A DNA stretch of 64,000 bases from Aminobacter sp. AP02 (lineage in GTDB: Bacteria; Pseudomonadota; Alphaproteobacteria; Rhizobiales; Rhizobiaceae). Positions 52,899 to 61,811 of the stretch are shown piece after piece. Numbering within the stretch: position 1 is the stretch's first letter; each line of letters starts with the position of its first letter. Where the stretch lies: assembly GCF_003148805.1 (NCBI RefSeq), contig NZ_QGGX01000001.1, forward strand, positions 186,001 to 250,000, in the 5' to 3' direction. The notes beneath the pieces were generated by a model, which did no database searches, had not been told where the DNA came from, and saw nothing but the letters and a program-made list of their open reading frames with translations. The translations under genes were made by a program, and so were the position numbers.

Positions 52899-53417
52899 AT
52901 GATTTCTTCCAATGCTATGTTGGGGAAGGGCGTGGTCATCCACCATCCGGAACTGGTCAATCTTTATGGTTGCACCATTGGTGTGGGAACGCGGATCGGC
53001 ACTTTCGTCGAAATTCAGAAAAACGCCGTCGTCGGCAGCGACTGCAAGATCTCCAGCCACAGTTTCATCTGCGAAGGCGTGACGATCGAGGACGGTGTCT
53101 TTGTCGGCCACGGTGTCATGTTCACGAACGATCGCCATCCGCGCGCCGTGACGCCTGAGGGGACGCTTCAAACGGACGACGATTGGAGCGTGGTTCCCAG
53201 CGTGGTGCGGCGGCGCGCTTCCATCGGAAGCAACGCGACTATCCTGCCGGGCGTGACGATTGGCGAAGGCGCTTTGGTCGGCGCTGGCGCTGTCGTCACC
53301 CGAGATGTTCCAGATCACGCCATCGTAGCTGGGGTGCCTGCCAGGATCGTTGGTTGGACCCATGACAAGCCACAGCCGCAAGCCGAGGCAGCAGGTTCTT
53401 CCGGGAGAGTTTCATGA
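52899..53417 (+). CDS. Left-handed beta-helix acyltransferase (WbpD-like N-acetyltransferase)
   Basis: 172 aa of hexapeptide repeats (VVIHHPELVNLYGCTIGVGT, RIGTFVEIQKNAVVGSDCKI, GVTIEDGVFVGHGVMFTNDR, and IGSNATILPGVTIGEGALVG). Proteins of this kind transfer an acetyl group from acetyl-CoA to the amino group of a nucleotide amino sugar. It is followed, with a 4-nt overlap, by a Gfo/Idh oxidoreductase and a DegT aminotransferase, the trio used to make 3-acetamido uronic acids. The start at ATG 52899 is preferred on homology. Confidence 0.88.
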   Translation: MISSNAMLGKGVVIHHPELVNLYGCTIGVGTRIGTFVEIQKNAVVGSDCKISSHSFICEGVTIEDGVFVGHGVMFTNDRHPRAVTPEGTLQTDDDWSVVPSVVRRRASIGSNATILPGVTIGEGALVGAGAVVTRDVPDHAIVAGVPARIVGWTHDKPQPQAEAAGSSGRVS

Positions 53418-54454
53418 TTGGTATGGCCGTCGTTGGTTATGGCTATTGGGGGCCAAATCTGGTCCGAAACATCGCCGATACGCCCGGTGTGCAGCTGCTC
53501 ACGGTCTGTGACCTTCAACCCGAACGCCTTGCATCGGTAAAGGGTCGCTATCCGGCGGTGACCGTGACCAGCGATTATGAAGAGTTGCTGCGCGATCCGC
53601 GTATTCATGCCATTGCCATTGCGACGCCGGTTTCGTCGCATTTCAGGTTGGCCATGAGTGCGCTCATGGCCGGCAAGCACGTCTTCGTGGAAAAGCCGAT
53701 CACCCCCTCCGCAGAAGAGGCGCAGCGGTTGGTAGACGAGGCCGAGCGTCGCGGCCTGGTGCTGGCGGTCGACCATACTTTCGTGCACACCAGCGCGGTT
53801 CGCAAGATGCGCGAACTGGTCGGGAGTGAACTGGGCGACATCTATTACTACGACTCGGTGCGGGTGAACCTCGGACTGTTCCAGCACGATGTCAGCGTCA
53901 TCTGGGATCTCGCCGTCCACGACCTGTCGATCATCGACTATGTGATACCTGAAAAGCCGGTTGCCGTTTCGGCAACAGGTGTGAGCCATGTCGCCGGCGA
54001 ACCCGAAAACATCGCCTACCTCAACCTGTTCTTCGAGAGCAATCTCATTGCCCATATTCACGTCAACTGGCTGGCGCCGGTCAAGCTCCGGCGCACGCTG
54101 ATCGGCGGCAGCCGCCAGATGATTGTCTATGACGATCTCGAGCCCAGCGAAAAGATCAAGGTCTATGACAAGGGCATCACGCTCACCGGCGGTCAACCGT
54201 TGCAAGGCGGAAAAGACGTCTACCAGATGATGGTGGGCTACCGCACGGGCGACATGCGGGCTCCGCATCTCGATGTTGTCGAGGCGCTCGGCAGCGAGAT
54301 CCGCGAGTTCCTCCACTGCATCGAGCACAATGGCACGCCGGTCGCCGACGGTCAGGCCGGTCTTCGCGTGGTCAGCGTCCTGGAGGCGGCGACCCGCTCG
54401 CTTGCACAGCGTGGGCGCGTCATGGAACTGCAACCGGCAAGGCGCGTCGCATGA
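53414..54454 (+). CDS. Gfo/Idh/MocA-family NAD(P)-dependent sugar oxidoreductase (WbpB-like)
   Basis: 346 aa. N-terminal GYGYWGPNLVRNIADTPG nucleotide site and the family motif AGKHVFVEKPITPS. In WbpB/WlbA the enzyme oxidises C3 of a UDP-N-acetyl-uronic acid so that the DegT enzyme can aminate it. Start overlaps the acyltransferase stop by 4 nt (ATGA) and its own stop overlaps the next gene by 4 nt, so the three are translated together. Confidence 0.9.
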   Translation: MIGMAVVGYGYWGPNLVRNIADTPGVQLLTVCDLQPERLASVKGRYPAVTVTSDYEELLRDPRIHAIAIATPVSSHFRLAMSALMAGKHVFVEKPITPSAEEAQRLVDEAERRGLVLAVDHTFVHTSAVRKMRELVGSELGDIYYYDSVRVNLGLFQHDVSVIWDLAVHDLSIIDYVIPEKPVAVSATGVSHVAGEPENIAYLNLFFESNLIAHIHVNWLAPVKLRRTLIGGSRQMIVYDDLEPSEKIKVYDKGITLTGGQPLQGGKDVYQMMVGYRTGDMRAPHLDVVEALGSEIREFLHCIEHNGTPVADGQAGLRVVSVLEAATRSLAQRGRVMELQPARRVA

Positions 54455-55557
54455 TCCCGCTTCTCGACCTAAAGGCACAGTACGCCGGCATCAAAGCCGA
54501 ACTGGACGCAGCAGTGCTCAAGGTATTGGCCTCGGCGCAATACGTCCTGGGCGACGAGGTGGTGGCTTTCGAACGCGAGTTCGCCGCCTATTGCGACGTC
54601 AAGCACGCGGTCGCGGTGAACACCGGGACCAGCGCCTTGCATCTTGCCCTGCTGACTGCGGGCGTCGGGCCAGGCGACGAGGTCATCACGGTGCCCTTCA
54701 CTTTCGTCGCCAGCGTCTCGGCGATCTGCTACGCGGGCGCGCGTCCGGTATTTGTCGATGTCGAGCCCGTGACGCTGACAATGGATCCCGGCAAGCTGGA
54801 AGCCGCGATCACATCGCGCACGAAAGCGATTCTGCCTGTCCATCTCTACGGCCAGATGGCCGACATGGACGCCATCACCGCGATCGCGGATCGGCATGGC
54901 ATCGCAGTCATCGAGGACGCCTGCCAGGCACATGGCGCTGAATTCGATGGCCGGCGCGCGGGCAGCATAGGCGTGTCCGGCTGCTTCAGTTTCTATCCGG
55001 GCAAGAATCTTGGAGCATGCGGCGAAGGCGGCATGTTCGTGACCAATGACGACGCGATGGCAAAGACCGCACGCATGCTGCGCGATTGGGGCCAGGAGAA
55101 GCGTTATCATCATGTGCTGAAGGGCTTCAACCACCGCATGGATGGCATCCAGGGCGCGATCCTTCGCGTCAAGCTGCGCCATCTTGAGGATTGGACGAAT
55201 GCGCGGCGGGCAAATGCTCGCCATTATTCTCAGCTGCTGGCAGGATCCAGGCAGGTTCGAGCTCCGGTGGAGGTAGCCGGAAGGCGCCATGTCTATCACG
55301 TCTATGCGGTGCGCTCGCACGACCGCGACGGCCTCGAGCGCAGCCTTCAGGAGGTAGGCATCCAGACCGGATTGCATTATCCGGTTCCCGTGCACCTGCA
55401 GCAGGCGCATGAGGATCTCGGCTACAGGAAGGGAGATTTTCCCGTCTCGGAAACGGCGGCGCGCGAGGTTCTCTCGCTGCCCATGTTCCCGGAGTTGACC
55501 CCGGCCCAGATAGAACAGGTGGTCGCGGCGGTGGAGCAGGAGGCCCATGTTGGCTGA
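54451..55557 (+). CDS. DegT/DnrJ/EryC1 sugar aminotransferase 1 (WbpE-like)
   Basis: 368 aa. PLP enzyme: IPLLDLKAQYAGIKAELDAA, GTSALHLALLTAGVGPGDEV, IEDACQAHGAEFDGRRAGS and GCFSFYPGKNLGACGEGGMF with the PLP-binding Lys. It would convert a keto-sugar nucleotide to an amino sugar using glutamate. It overlaps both neighbours (4 nt before, 11 nt after). Confidence 0.92.
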   Translation: MIPLLDLKAQYAGIKAELDAAVLKVLASAQYVLGDEVVAFEREFAAYCDVKHAVAVNTGTSALHLALLTAGVGPGDEVITVPFTFVASVSAICYAGARPVFVDVEPVTLTMDPGKLEAAITSRTKAILPVHLYGQMADMDAITAIADRHGIAVIEDACQAHGAEFDGRRAGSIGVSGCFSFYPGKNLGACGEGGMFVTNDDAMAKTARMLRDWGQEKRYHHVLKGFNHRMDGIQGAILRVKLRHLEDWTNARRANARHYSQLLAGSRQVRAPVEVAGRRHVYHVYAVRSHDRDGLERSLQEVGIQTGLHYPVPVHLQQAHEDLGYRKGDFPVSETAAREVLSLPMFPELTPAQIEQVVAAVEQEAHVG

Positions 55558-56257
55558 ACCTAGACCGGCTGCTCGAGTCGTTGCTGCCGTACATGGCCGG
55601 CGCGAGACGGTGCCTGACCCCGTGTTCGAAGATGGGCTCGTCGCGTTTCTGAAAGCGTCTTACGGCCCCGCTGGTCTTGTCGAACTATATGGTCGCTTCG
55701 CCACCGGTGAGGGGCCGACCGATACGCTGATGCGGCGCATGATTTGGCGTGGACTTGTTCGCAGCTGCGGCTCAGGGCTGCAGGTTGCGAGCGGTGCCGG
55801 TTTCAAGCATCTCGAAACCTTCGATGTCGGGGAGCGCCTGTTCGTCGGCGCGCAAGCCCAGCTCTGCGGCCGTTACGATGGCAGCTGCGTCATCGGCGAC
55901 AATGTCTGGATCGGCCCGCAGGCGTTTCTCGATGCACGCGACCTCGTCATAGGCGACCATGTCGGCTGGGGTCCCGGCGCGAAGCTGCTTGGGTCGACCC
56001 ATAGTGGCTTGCCGGTGGAACTGCCGATCGTGCGAACCGACCTCGAAATCAGGCCGGTGAGGATTGGTGCATGGGCTGACATAGGCACCAACGCGACCAT
56101 CTTGCCGGGTGTAACCGTGGGCAAGGGTGCGATCGTAGGCGCGGGTGCCGTGGTCACCACGGATGTCGAACCGTTCTCGATCGTAGCCGGCGTACCTGCC
56201 AGGTTCCTGCGCTGGCGTCCGGGTTCCGAAGCGATACGCGGGGTGTTGCAGGAGTGA
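55547..56257 (+). CDS. Left-handed beta-helix acyltransferase 2
   Basis: 236 aa. An N-terminal helical extension (residues 1-80) precedes hexapeptide repeats (CVIGDNVWIGPQAFLDARDL, DIGTNATILPGVTVGKGAIV, VGAGAVVTTDVEPFSIVAGV). It is longer than the acyltransferase at 52899 and has a different N-terminus, so its acceptor probably differs, perhaps an O-acetylation or N-acylation of the amino sugar made by the second aminotransferase. It starts within the end of the aminotransferase gene. Confidence 0.88.
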   Translation: MLAEPRPAARVVAAVHGRRETVPDPVFEDGLVAFLKASYGPAGLVELYGRFATGEGPTDTLMRRMIWRGLVRSCGSGLQVASGAGFKHLETFDVGERLFVGAQAQLCGRYDGSCVIGDNVWIGPQAFLDARDLVIGDHVGWGPGAKLLGSTHSGLPVELPIVRTDLEIRPVRIGAWADIGTNATILPGVTVGKGAIVGAGAVVTTDVEPFSIVAGVPARFLRWRPGSEAIRGVLQE

Positions 56258-56267
56258 GGGCAAGGGG

Positions 56268-57242
56268 ATGCATGACAAACGAATTCTGATCACCGGCGGC
56301 GCGGGCCTGATCGGCTCTCACATCGCCGACCTCGTTGCGCTGGAGCAGCCACGCGAGATCATCATCCTCGACAATTTCGTGCGCGGGCGGCGGGAAAACC
56401 TGGCCCAGGCGGAAGCCGCCTTTCCGCTGACAATCGTTGAAGGCGACATCCGCGACCGGAACCTGCTCAGCCAGCTCTTTAAGGGCGTCGATATCGTTTT
56501 TCATCAGGCGGCGATCCGCATTACCCAATGCGCCGAGGAACCACGCCTGGCTTTTGACGTGTTGGCCGAGGGAACCTTCAATGTCCTGGAGGCGGCGGTT
56601 GGATCAGGGGTATCAAAGGTAGTCGCTGCCTCATCGGCATCCGTGCTCGGTCTCGCCGAGGTTTTCCCCACGACCGAAGCACATCATCCCTACAACAACC
56701 GGACCATCTACGGCGCTGCCAAGGTCTTCAACGAGGGTCTCTTGCGCAGCTTTGCCGAAATGTATGGCTTGCAATATGTCGCGCTGCGCTATTTCAACGT
56801 CTACGGCCCCCGCATGGATGTCCATGGCGCCTATACGGAGGTGCTGATCCGCTGGATGGAGCGCCTGGCCTCGGGCCAGCCGCCGATCATTCATGGCGAC
56901 GGCAGCCAGACGATGGATTTTGTGCATGTGCGCGATATTGCCCGCGCCAACGTTCTTGCCGCCAACTCGCCTGTTACCGACGAGGTGTTCAACGTCGCAA
57001 GCGGCGAGGAAACCAGCCTTCGCGAACTGGCTGAACGGTTGAGCCGTGTGATGGGCATTATCGCCCAGCCGCAGCACGCGCCCGCTCGCACCGTGAATGG
57101 TGTCACGCGGCGGCTGGCAGATACACGCAAGGCGGCCGAACTGATCGGTTTCGAGGCCCAGATATCTCTGGACTACGGGCTGCGCGACCTCGTCGAGTGG
57201 TGGCAGCGGGAGCGCGCGGCTACTCGGGAGGCGGCGGAATGA
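56268..57242 (+). CDS. NAD-dependent nucleotide-sugar epimerase/dehydratase (extended SDR)
   Basis: 324 aa. GGAGLIGSHIADLVA, EGDIRDRNLL, SSASV and YGAAK (Tyr and Lys of the active site), plus HGDGSQTMDFVHVRDIARA, typical of the UDP-glucose 4-epimerase/dehydratase group. It would epimerise or dehydrate an NDP-sugar. The following aminotransferase overlaps by 4 nt, so it probably supplies the keto-sugar for amination. Confidence 0.9.
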   Translation: MHDKRILITGGAGLIGSHIADLVALEQPREIIILDNFVRGRRENLAQAEAAFPLTIVEGDIRDRNLLSQLFKGVDIVFHQAAIRITQCAEEPRLAFDVLAEGTFNVLEAAVGSGVSKVVAASSASVLGLAEVFPTTEAHHPYNNRTIYGAAKVFNEGLLRSFAEMYGLQYVALRYFNVYGPRMDVHGAYTEVLIRWMERLASGQPPIIHGDGSQTMDFVHVRDIARANVLAANSPVTDEVFNVASGEETSLRELAERLSRVMGIIAQPQHAPARTVNGVTRRLADTRKAAELIGFEAQISLDYGLRDLVEWWQRERAATREAAE

Positions 57243-58420
57243 CCAGGCAGATTCCGGTCGCCAAACCGCTTTTGGACGAGCTCGAGGTTGAGGCCGTTCG
57301 GCGTGTCGTGCTTTCCGGCTGGGTCACGCAAGGGCCGGAAGTGGCGGCATTCGAGAGCGAATTCGCCGCACTCATCGGCACACCACATGCCTGCGCGGTG
57401 TCGAACTGCACCACGGCCTTGCACCTGGCCTTGCTAGCGCTCGGCGTCGGGGCTGGCGATGAGGTGATCACCGTCAGCCACTCATTCGTCGCCACCGCCA
57501 ATGCAATCCGCTACTGCGGCGCGGTTCCAGTGTTCGTCGATATCGAGGCGGATGGCTTCAACATCGATCCGGAGCTGATCGAACCGGCGATCACCGCGCG
57601 CACCAGGGCCATCTTGTGCGTGCATCAGCTCGGCATGCCTTGCGACCTGCGCCAGATCGTTGGGATCGGAAAACGCCACGCCATTCCGGTTATCGAAGAT
57701 GCGGCTTGCGCGATTGGAAGCGAGATCCTGTGGGACGGCCAGTGGGAAAAGGCTGGTCGGCCGCGTGGCGACATCGCGTGCTTCTCTTTCCATCCGCGCA
57801 AGGTGGTGACGACCGGGGATGGCGGCATGCTGACGACTGCCAATTCGGAATATGATCGCAAGTTCCGTCTTTGGCGCCAGCACGGCATGAGCGTTCCGGA
57901 CACGGTACGGCACGGCTCGCGCGAGGTTATCTACGAGAGCTATCCCGAACTTGGGTTCAACTACCGGATGACCGACCTGCAGGCCGCGCTGGGGCGTGGG
58001 CAATTGCAGCGCCTTGGCAACATCGTGGCGGCGCGCCGGCGGCTTGCTGCCCAGTATGCTGAGCGCCTGCAAGGCATTGCCGGCGTGGTACCGCCGGTCG
58101 AGCCCGATTGGGCGCGCAGCAATTGGCAAAGCTACTGTGTGCAGTTGCCTCGCGGCGTCGACCAGCGCGGCGTCATGCAAGCGCTTCTCGACCGGGGCGT
58201 GTCGACCCGCCGGGGCATCATGAACAGCCATCTCGAACATGCCTATGAGCAACCCGGCGCCTATCGGTCCGGGTCGGGTCTGCAACGCTCTGTCATGGCA
58301 CAGCGCAGCACCATCATCCTGCCGCTCTACGCCCAGATGACCGAGTCCGAACTCGATTTCGTGGTCGACACCTTCACCGACGTTTTGGACCAGCCAGACC
58401 GACATCGGGCGGCAGGCTAG
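57239..58420 (+). CDS. DegT/DnrJ/EryC1 sugar aminotransferase 2
   Basis: 393 aa. IPVAKPLLDELEVEAVRRVV, NCTTALHLALLALGVGAGDE and CFSFHPRKVVTTGDGGML with the PLP Lys. The AKP...SGWVTQGPEVAAFE opening resembles the 4-aminotransferases of perosamine and legionaminic-type pathways. The start overlaps the epimerase stop (ATGA). Its stop is 3 nt from that of the convergent flippase gene. Confidence 0.9.
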   Translation: MTRQIPVAKPLLDELEVEAVRRVVLSGWVTQGPEVAAFESEFAALIGTPHACAVSNCTTALHLALLALGVGAGDEVITVSHSFVATANAIRYCGAVPVFVDIEADGFNIDPELIEPAITARTRAILCVHQLGMPCDLRQIVGIGKRHAIPVIEDAACAIGSEILWDGQWEKAGRPRGDIACFSFHPRKVVTTGDGGMLTTANSEYDRKFRLWRQHGMSVPDTVRHGSREVIYESYPELGFNYRMTDLQAALGRGQLQRLGNIVAARRRLAAQYAERLQGIAGVVPPVEPDWARSNWQSYCVQLPRGVDQRGVMQALLDRGVSTRRGIMNSHLEHAYEQPGAYRSGSGLQRSVMAQRSTIILPLYAQMTESELDFVVDTFTDVLDQPDRHRAAG

Positions 58421-58423
58421 GGG

Positions 58424-59932
58424 TCAGGCCGGCTTGGGCAACCACGGCCTGATTGCTTGCGGCAAAGCATCGAGCGGAAGCAATTTCAGCAATATCCGGA
58501 GCGAACAAAGGCCGCTTGCCACTGTGACGAGCGCGCCGATGGCCGTAGCGATCCAGAACGGCAACGCCAGGCAAGCGGCGAAGACCACCGCTGCTGCCGA
58601 AAGGAAGCCAACGGCAAGAGCCTGGTTCATCCCGGACCAGCGCAGGCCACTCAACCGGCGTGCCACCAAAAAGGTGAGCATGCCGTGCCAGAGGTAAAGG
58701 CCGAAGAAAGCGCCGCCGGCGCCGATCGGGCCGAACATCGGCACGAGAAGCCACGCGAGGCCAACATGGACAACTGTCGCGGCCACCTCCATCCAGAAGA
58801 AGACCCGTTGGGCGCCCTTTGCCAGCACGATGAAACCCATCGGCCAACTGATGATGCGTAACATCATGCCTAGGCAAATCCAGCGCAAGAGATTTACCGC
58901 AGGCTGGAACTCGGGTGTATAGAATAGCGTCATCGCAACGGGCGCAAGCGTTAGCGTGGCGAGAAGTCCGGGGCCGGCCAGCAGCATGCTAATCTGAGTC
59001 TGTTCGTTAACAAGCCGGTTGCAGGCGGCGTTGTCGCGGGAGACCCCGGTCAGGCGTGGATAGAAATCCGTGCCCATGGCCTGCAGGATGAAGCCGGCAT
59101 ACAACCCTCCCAGCGCCCAGGCCGCTTGGTAGAGCCCGGCCGCGACCACGCCGTCATGGCGCAAGACGATGATGCGAATGACATAGGCCGCGCCGAAGGT
59201 CAGGACGGCACTCGCCATGAACGCCACTCCAAGCTTCAGCAGCGCCGAAGCTTCCTGGCCGACCTGCTGCAGGGACAATGTTGTCGGCGCGATCTTGATT
59301 TTGCGGCTGTGCCACCACGAGGTCAGCATTGACACCGTCGCCATGGCGACTAGCGCAGGGACGATTCCTTGTGCGCCAAAGAAGTAAACGGTCGGCAGCG
59401 CTATGACGGTGCTGAAAAAGGCACCCAGCATGGTGATCCGCGCCAGTGAAGAGATTTCCCGCAGGCCCTGGATCAGCGCGCCTTGTCCGGCCGCGACTGT
59501 ACGAAAGAACACGGCGAGCCCAAGAATTGCGACGCCAGCCGCATGGCCACGGTCATCGAAGGTCAGCACCGCTACGGGTAGAGAGAGCAAGGCAAGCAGC
59601 ACCGCTCCGATCAAACCAAGAACTAGCGATATGCGTCGCAGAACCTTGGCGGTTCGGGCAACGCGCTGTTCATCGCCACTACCGGCGGCTTCGGCGATCT
59701 GGCGCACGCCGCTTGCCTGTACCCCCAGTCCGCCAAGCGTCTGGGCAAGATCGACGATAGAGCTGTAAAGCCCCATCAGGCCGACTCCTTCGGGGCCGAG
59801 TAGTACGGCCATTCCCTTGTTGCGAACGATCGCAAAGCCGATGTTGACCACGGACGAGCCGCCAATCACCGCGGTCGACCTCAGGATCTGGACGTATGAT
59901 TTGCCGGAGGACACTTCGTTCGTCGTGGCCAT
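58424..59932 (-). CDS. Wzx-type polysaccharide flippase (MATE/PST superfamily)
   Basis: 502 aa with about twelve to fourteen membrane spans (STAVIGGSSVVNIGFAIVRN at the start; the sequence MAVLLGPEGVGLMGLYSS is typical of RfbX/Wzx). It would move the lipid-linked repeat unit across the inner membrane. The ATG at 59932 overlaps the TGA of an upstream 57-codon ORF (TGATG), so expression probably depends on translation of that ORF; the gene itself has only a weak ribosome binding site. Confidence 0.9.
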   Translation of the reverse strand: MATTNEVSSGKSYVQILRSTAVIGGSSVVNIGFAIVRNKGMAVLLGPEGVGLMGLYSSIVDLAQTLGGLGVQASGVRQIAEAAGSGDEQRVARTAKVLRRISLVLGLIGAVLLALLSLPVAVLTFDDRGHAAGVAILGLAVFFRTVAAGQGALIQGLREISSLARITMLGAFFSTVIALPTVYFFGAQGIVPALVAMATVSMLTSWWHSRKIKIAPTTLSLQQVGQEASALLKLGVAFMASAVLTFGAAYVIRIIVLRHDGVVAAGLYQAAWALGGLYAGFILQAMGTDFYPRLTGVSRDNAACNRLVNEQTQISMLLAGPGLLATLTLAPVAMTLFYTPEFQPAVNLLRWICLGMMLRIISWPMGFIVLAKGAQRVFFWMEVAATVVHVGLAWLLVPMFGPIGAGGAFFGLYLWHGMLTFLVARRLSGLRWSGMNQALAVGFLSAAAVVFAACLALPFWIATAIGALVTVASGLCSLRILLKLLPLDALPQAIRPWLPKPA

Positions 59933-60105
59933 CAACCCGTCATCCGTTGTGCACGAATCCGGTCCTTACCCCCGGCGGAAATGCTGTCCAGACCGGCGAA
60001 AGGTGGAGGGCCAAGCGTAACGACCCCGAGATCGCGCCGCCTGGCGGCCCGTTCGACAAGGCTCGCGGCGACCTGACCCAGCCTACCGGTGACAGCAATC
60101 TTCAT
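59932..60105 (-). pseudogene. 5' remnant of rmlD (dTDP-4-dehydrorhamnose reductase), now a 57-codon leader ORF
   Basis: MKIAVTGRLGQVAASLVERA followed by RRRDLGVVTLGPPPF is the normal beginning of RmlD/RfbD, with the nucleotide-binding GRLGQV site. After about 40 residues the similarity ends and the frame closes at a TGA that overlaps the start of the flippase gene. The remaining ~240 residues of RmlD are absent. The ribosome binding site GGAGAG is intact, so the fragment may still be translated and act as a coupling leader for wzx. The remains suggest that an older rhamnose gene set was deleted. Confidence 0.78.
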
Positions 60106-60160
60106 TGTCCGCTCTCCGAGCAACGGCGCCCTGTCGTGCGCAGCCTGCCCATCAAGCAGA

Positions 60161-61477
60161 TCATTGGCTCGCGCCTGCAGCAACGGCGCCACTGCCGGAG
60201 ATCACTTGCGAAAGTGCCCGGTCGCTCCCCGGAGCTTGTTTGTATGTTACCTTGACCACGTCGCCCGGCTGCAAAACGGTCGTCTCTTGAGCCTCAATTT
60301 GTTTCGGCGCGCCATTATCCAGTCGAGTGATTGCAAAGCTCGTAGTGCTTTGCTGTCCTGGCACCTTCGCGCCGGGGGCAGCGAGCGTATCGAGCAGCAG
60401 GCGCTGCGAAATGTTTCGTTTGAGCGTGAGTTCCTCAAGTTTGGCCTGCTCTGTCTGCAATTCCGCTGCGATGTCGGTCTGTTGCTTGTCACGCAGTCCG
60501 TCGATGTTGCGCGTCGCTTCCGTGATGCCCTGGCGCGCCCGCATCACGGCAGTAACCTGATCGAGGCGATCAGTGCGGTAAGAGGCAAGCAGACGTTCCA
60601 GGTCTGTCTTGCGGGACGCCACGACAATGCCTTTTTCGACGAGTTGAGAAACTGAAGCCAGTTCGCTTTCGGCCGACTTGATGCTGTCGTCGGCTGTCTT
60701 GATCTTCTCTTGCAGCACGCCGATTTCAGCTGTCAGTAGGTCTCTCAGTTCGCCCAGCGACTTCGTTTGCCGATATAGTTCATTGCCCCGAGCGGTGAAT
60801 AGAATCCGCTCCTGTGCAAAGATGTCGGCTGAAGTCTGGTCGCTCGCAGTTTCAATTGGCGTTTGCGGAAAGCGTATTTCCTTGGCGCCAGACATCTCTG
60901 CCTGCAGGCGGGCGAGCCGCGCGGTCGAGCGCAACATGTCGTTTTCGATTTCCTTGAGGTCGCCGATCAGCCTGACCAGTCCTGCCGACCCCCCCGGGTC
61001 GACAGTCCGTAACTCGCCTCCGCTCAGTGCCAGCGCCTGCAGTACCGTCAGACCGGTACGGAATTGGTGTTCGCCGGGCGTAGTCACATCGCCGACAACG
61101 TAGATTGGCGGGTATTCGAGGACTTCGACCGTGGTGTCAGGCTTGCTGACGAGGCCGATCTTCTGTTGGAGCCGATCGGCGATTTTTGCGGCTAGCGCGG
61201 CATTGTCGAGACTATCGACCGCTATCGTACCAACCACAGGCAGCACAATCGTTCCGGCTTCGGACACCGTGAACTCGCCGCCGAGTGGCGTCCATTGCTC
61301 ATATGCGCCCTTAGTCGGCATCCACTGAACCACGGTCACACGCAGCTTGGTCTGCGGCGCGAGCGGTACGCTCTCCGCTTGCGCAGCTCCCGACAGGCCG
61401 AACGCCAACGCGGCGACGGCAAGAAGGGCGGTCGTCGAATTCCGCAGCCGTGACCTGTATCTTGTTTGCTTGGGCAT
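60161..61477 (-). CDS. Polysaccharide export outer/periplasmic protein (ExoF/Wza-like)
   Basis: 438 aa. Signal peptide (STTALLAVAALAFGLSGAAQ, cleaved before ESVP), a Poly_export/SLBB region (KLRVTVVQW, GTIVLPVVGTIAVDSL, YPPIYVVGDVTTPGEHQFRTG) and a long helical part (residues 200-370) before a C-terminal VLQPGDVVKVTYK. This is the organisation of ExoF proteins of rhizobial exopolysaccharide systems. The start at ATG 61477 is chosen from the signal peptide; the ribosome binding site is weak. It is upstream of wzx on the same strand. Confidence 0.9.
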   Translation of the reverse strand: MPKQTRYRSRLRNSTTALLAVAALAFGLSGAAQAESVPLAPQTKLRVTVVQWMPTKGAYEQWTPLGGEFTVSEAGTIVLPVVGTIAVDSLDNAALAAKIADRLQQKIGLVSKPDTTVEVLEYPPIYVVGDVTTPGEHQFRTGLTVLQALALSGGELRTVDPGGSAGLVRLIGDLKEIENDMLRSTARLARLQAEMSGAKEIRFPQTPIETASDQTSADIFAQERILFTARGNELYRQTKSLGELRDLLTAEIGVLQEKIKTADDSIKSAESELASVSQLVEKGIVVASRKTDLERLLASYRTDRLDQVTAVMRARQGITEATRNIDGLRDKQQTDIAAELQTEQAKLEELTLKRNISQRLLLDTLAAPGAKVPGQQSTTSFAITRLDNGAPKQIEAQETTVLQPGDVVKVTYKQAPGSDRALSQVISGSGAVAAGASQ

Positions 61478-61811
61478 CTGCCGCTCGGTACCCCTGCTGC
61501 TTCGAAACCAGGCTTCCGCTCGATAGGCCTCACTGTGCGGATTTATCCAATTCTTGTTAAGGGGCAGGGGGGTGGTGTTCGGCTCATCCATAAAGCGGAG
61601 GGGGTGAAGCAGGCTACCCCCTATTCGACCGGAGCACTCAGGTTTCCGTAAGCAACCACACCTCATGGTCTCGAAGACCCTGGCCATAGTCCATTCGGAT
61701 GACCCACGGATGTAGTCCGCCTCTCAACTCGGCGCACCGAAAGCCTACGGGTTAGCCTTTTTGCGCCATCGTGACTGTCAGATGTTCGGGCTATGTTAGC
61801 TGACGAAAACC
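61478..61811. promoter_or_regulatory. Divergent region between exoF-like and luxR-like genes
   Basis: 334 nt without a gene. It should hold promoters for both. The direct repeat AGCC...AGCC around 61740-61760 (in AAGCCTACGGGTTAGCC) is the only structured element seen; a role as a regulator site is possible but unproven. Confidence 0.4.

Noticed and set aside
53315-54478. 387-codon open frame on the minus strand
   Set aside because: Antisense to the Gfo/Idh oxidoreductase; no recognisable motif.
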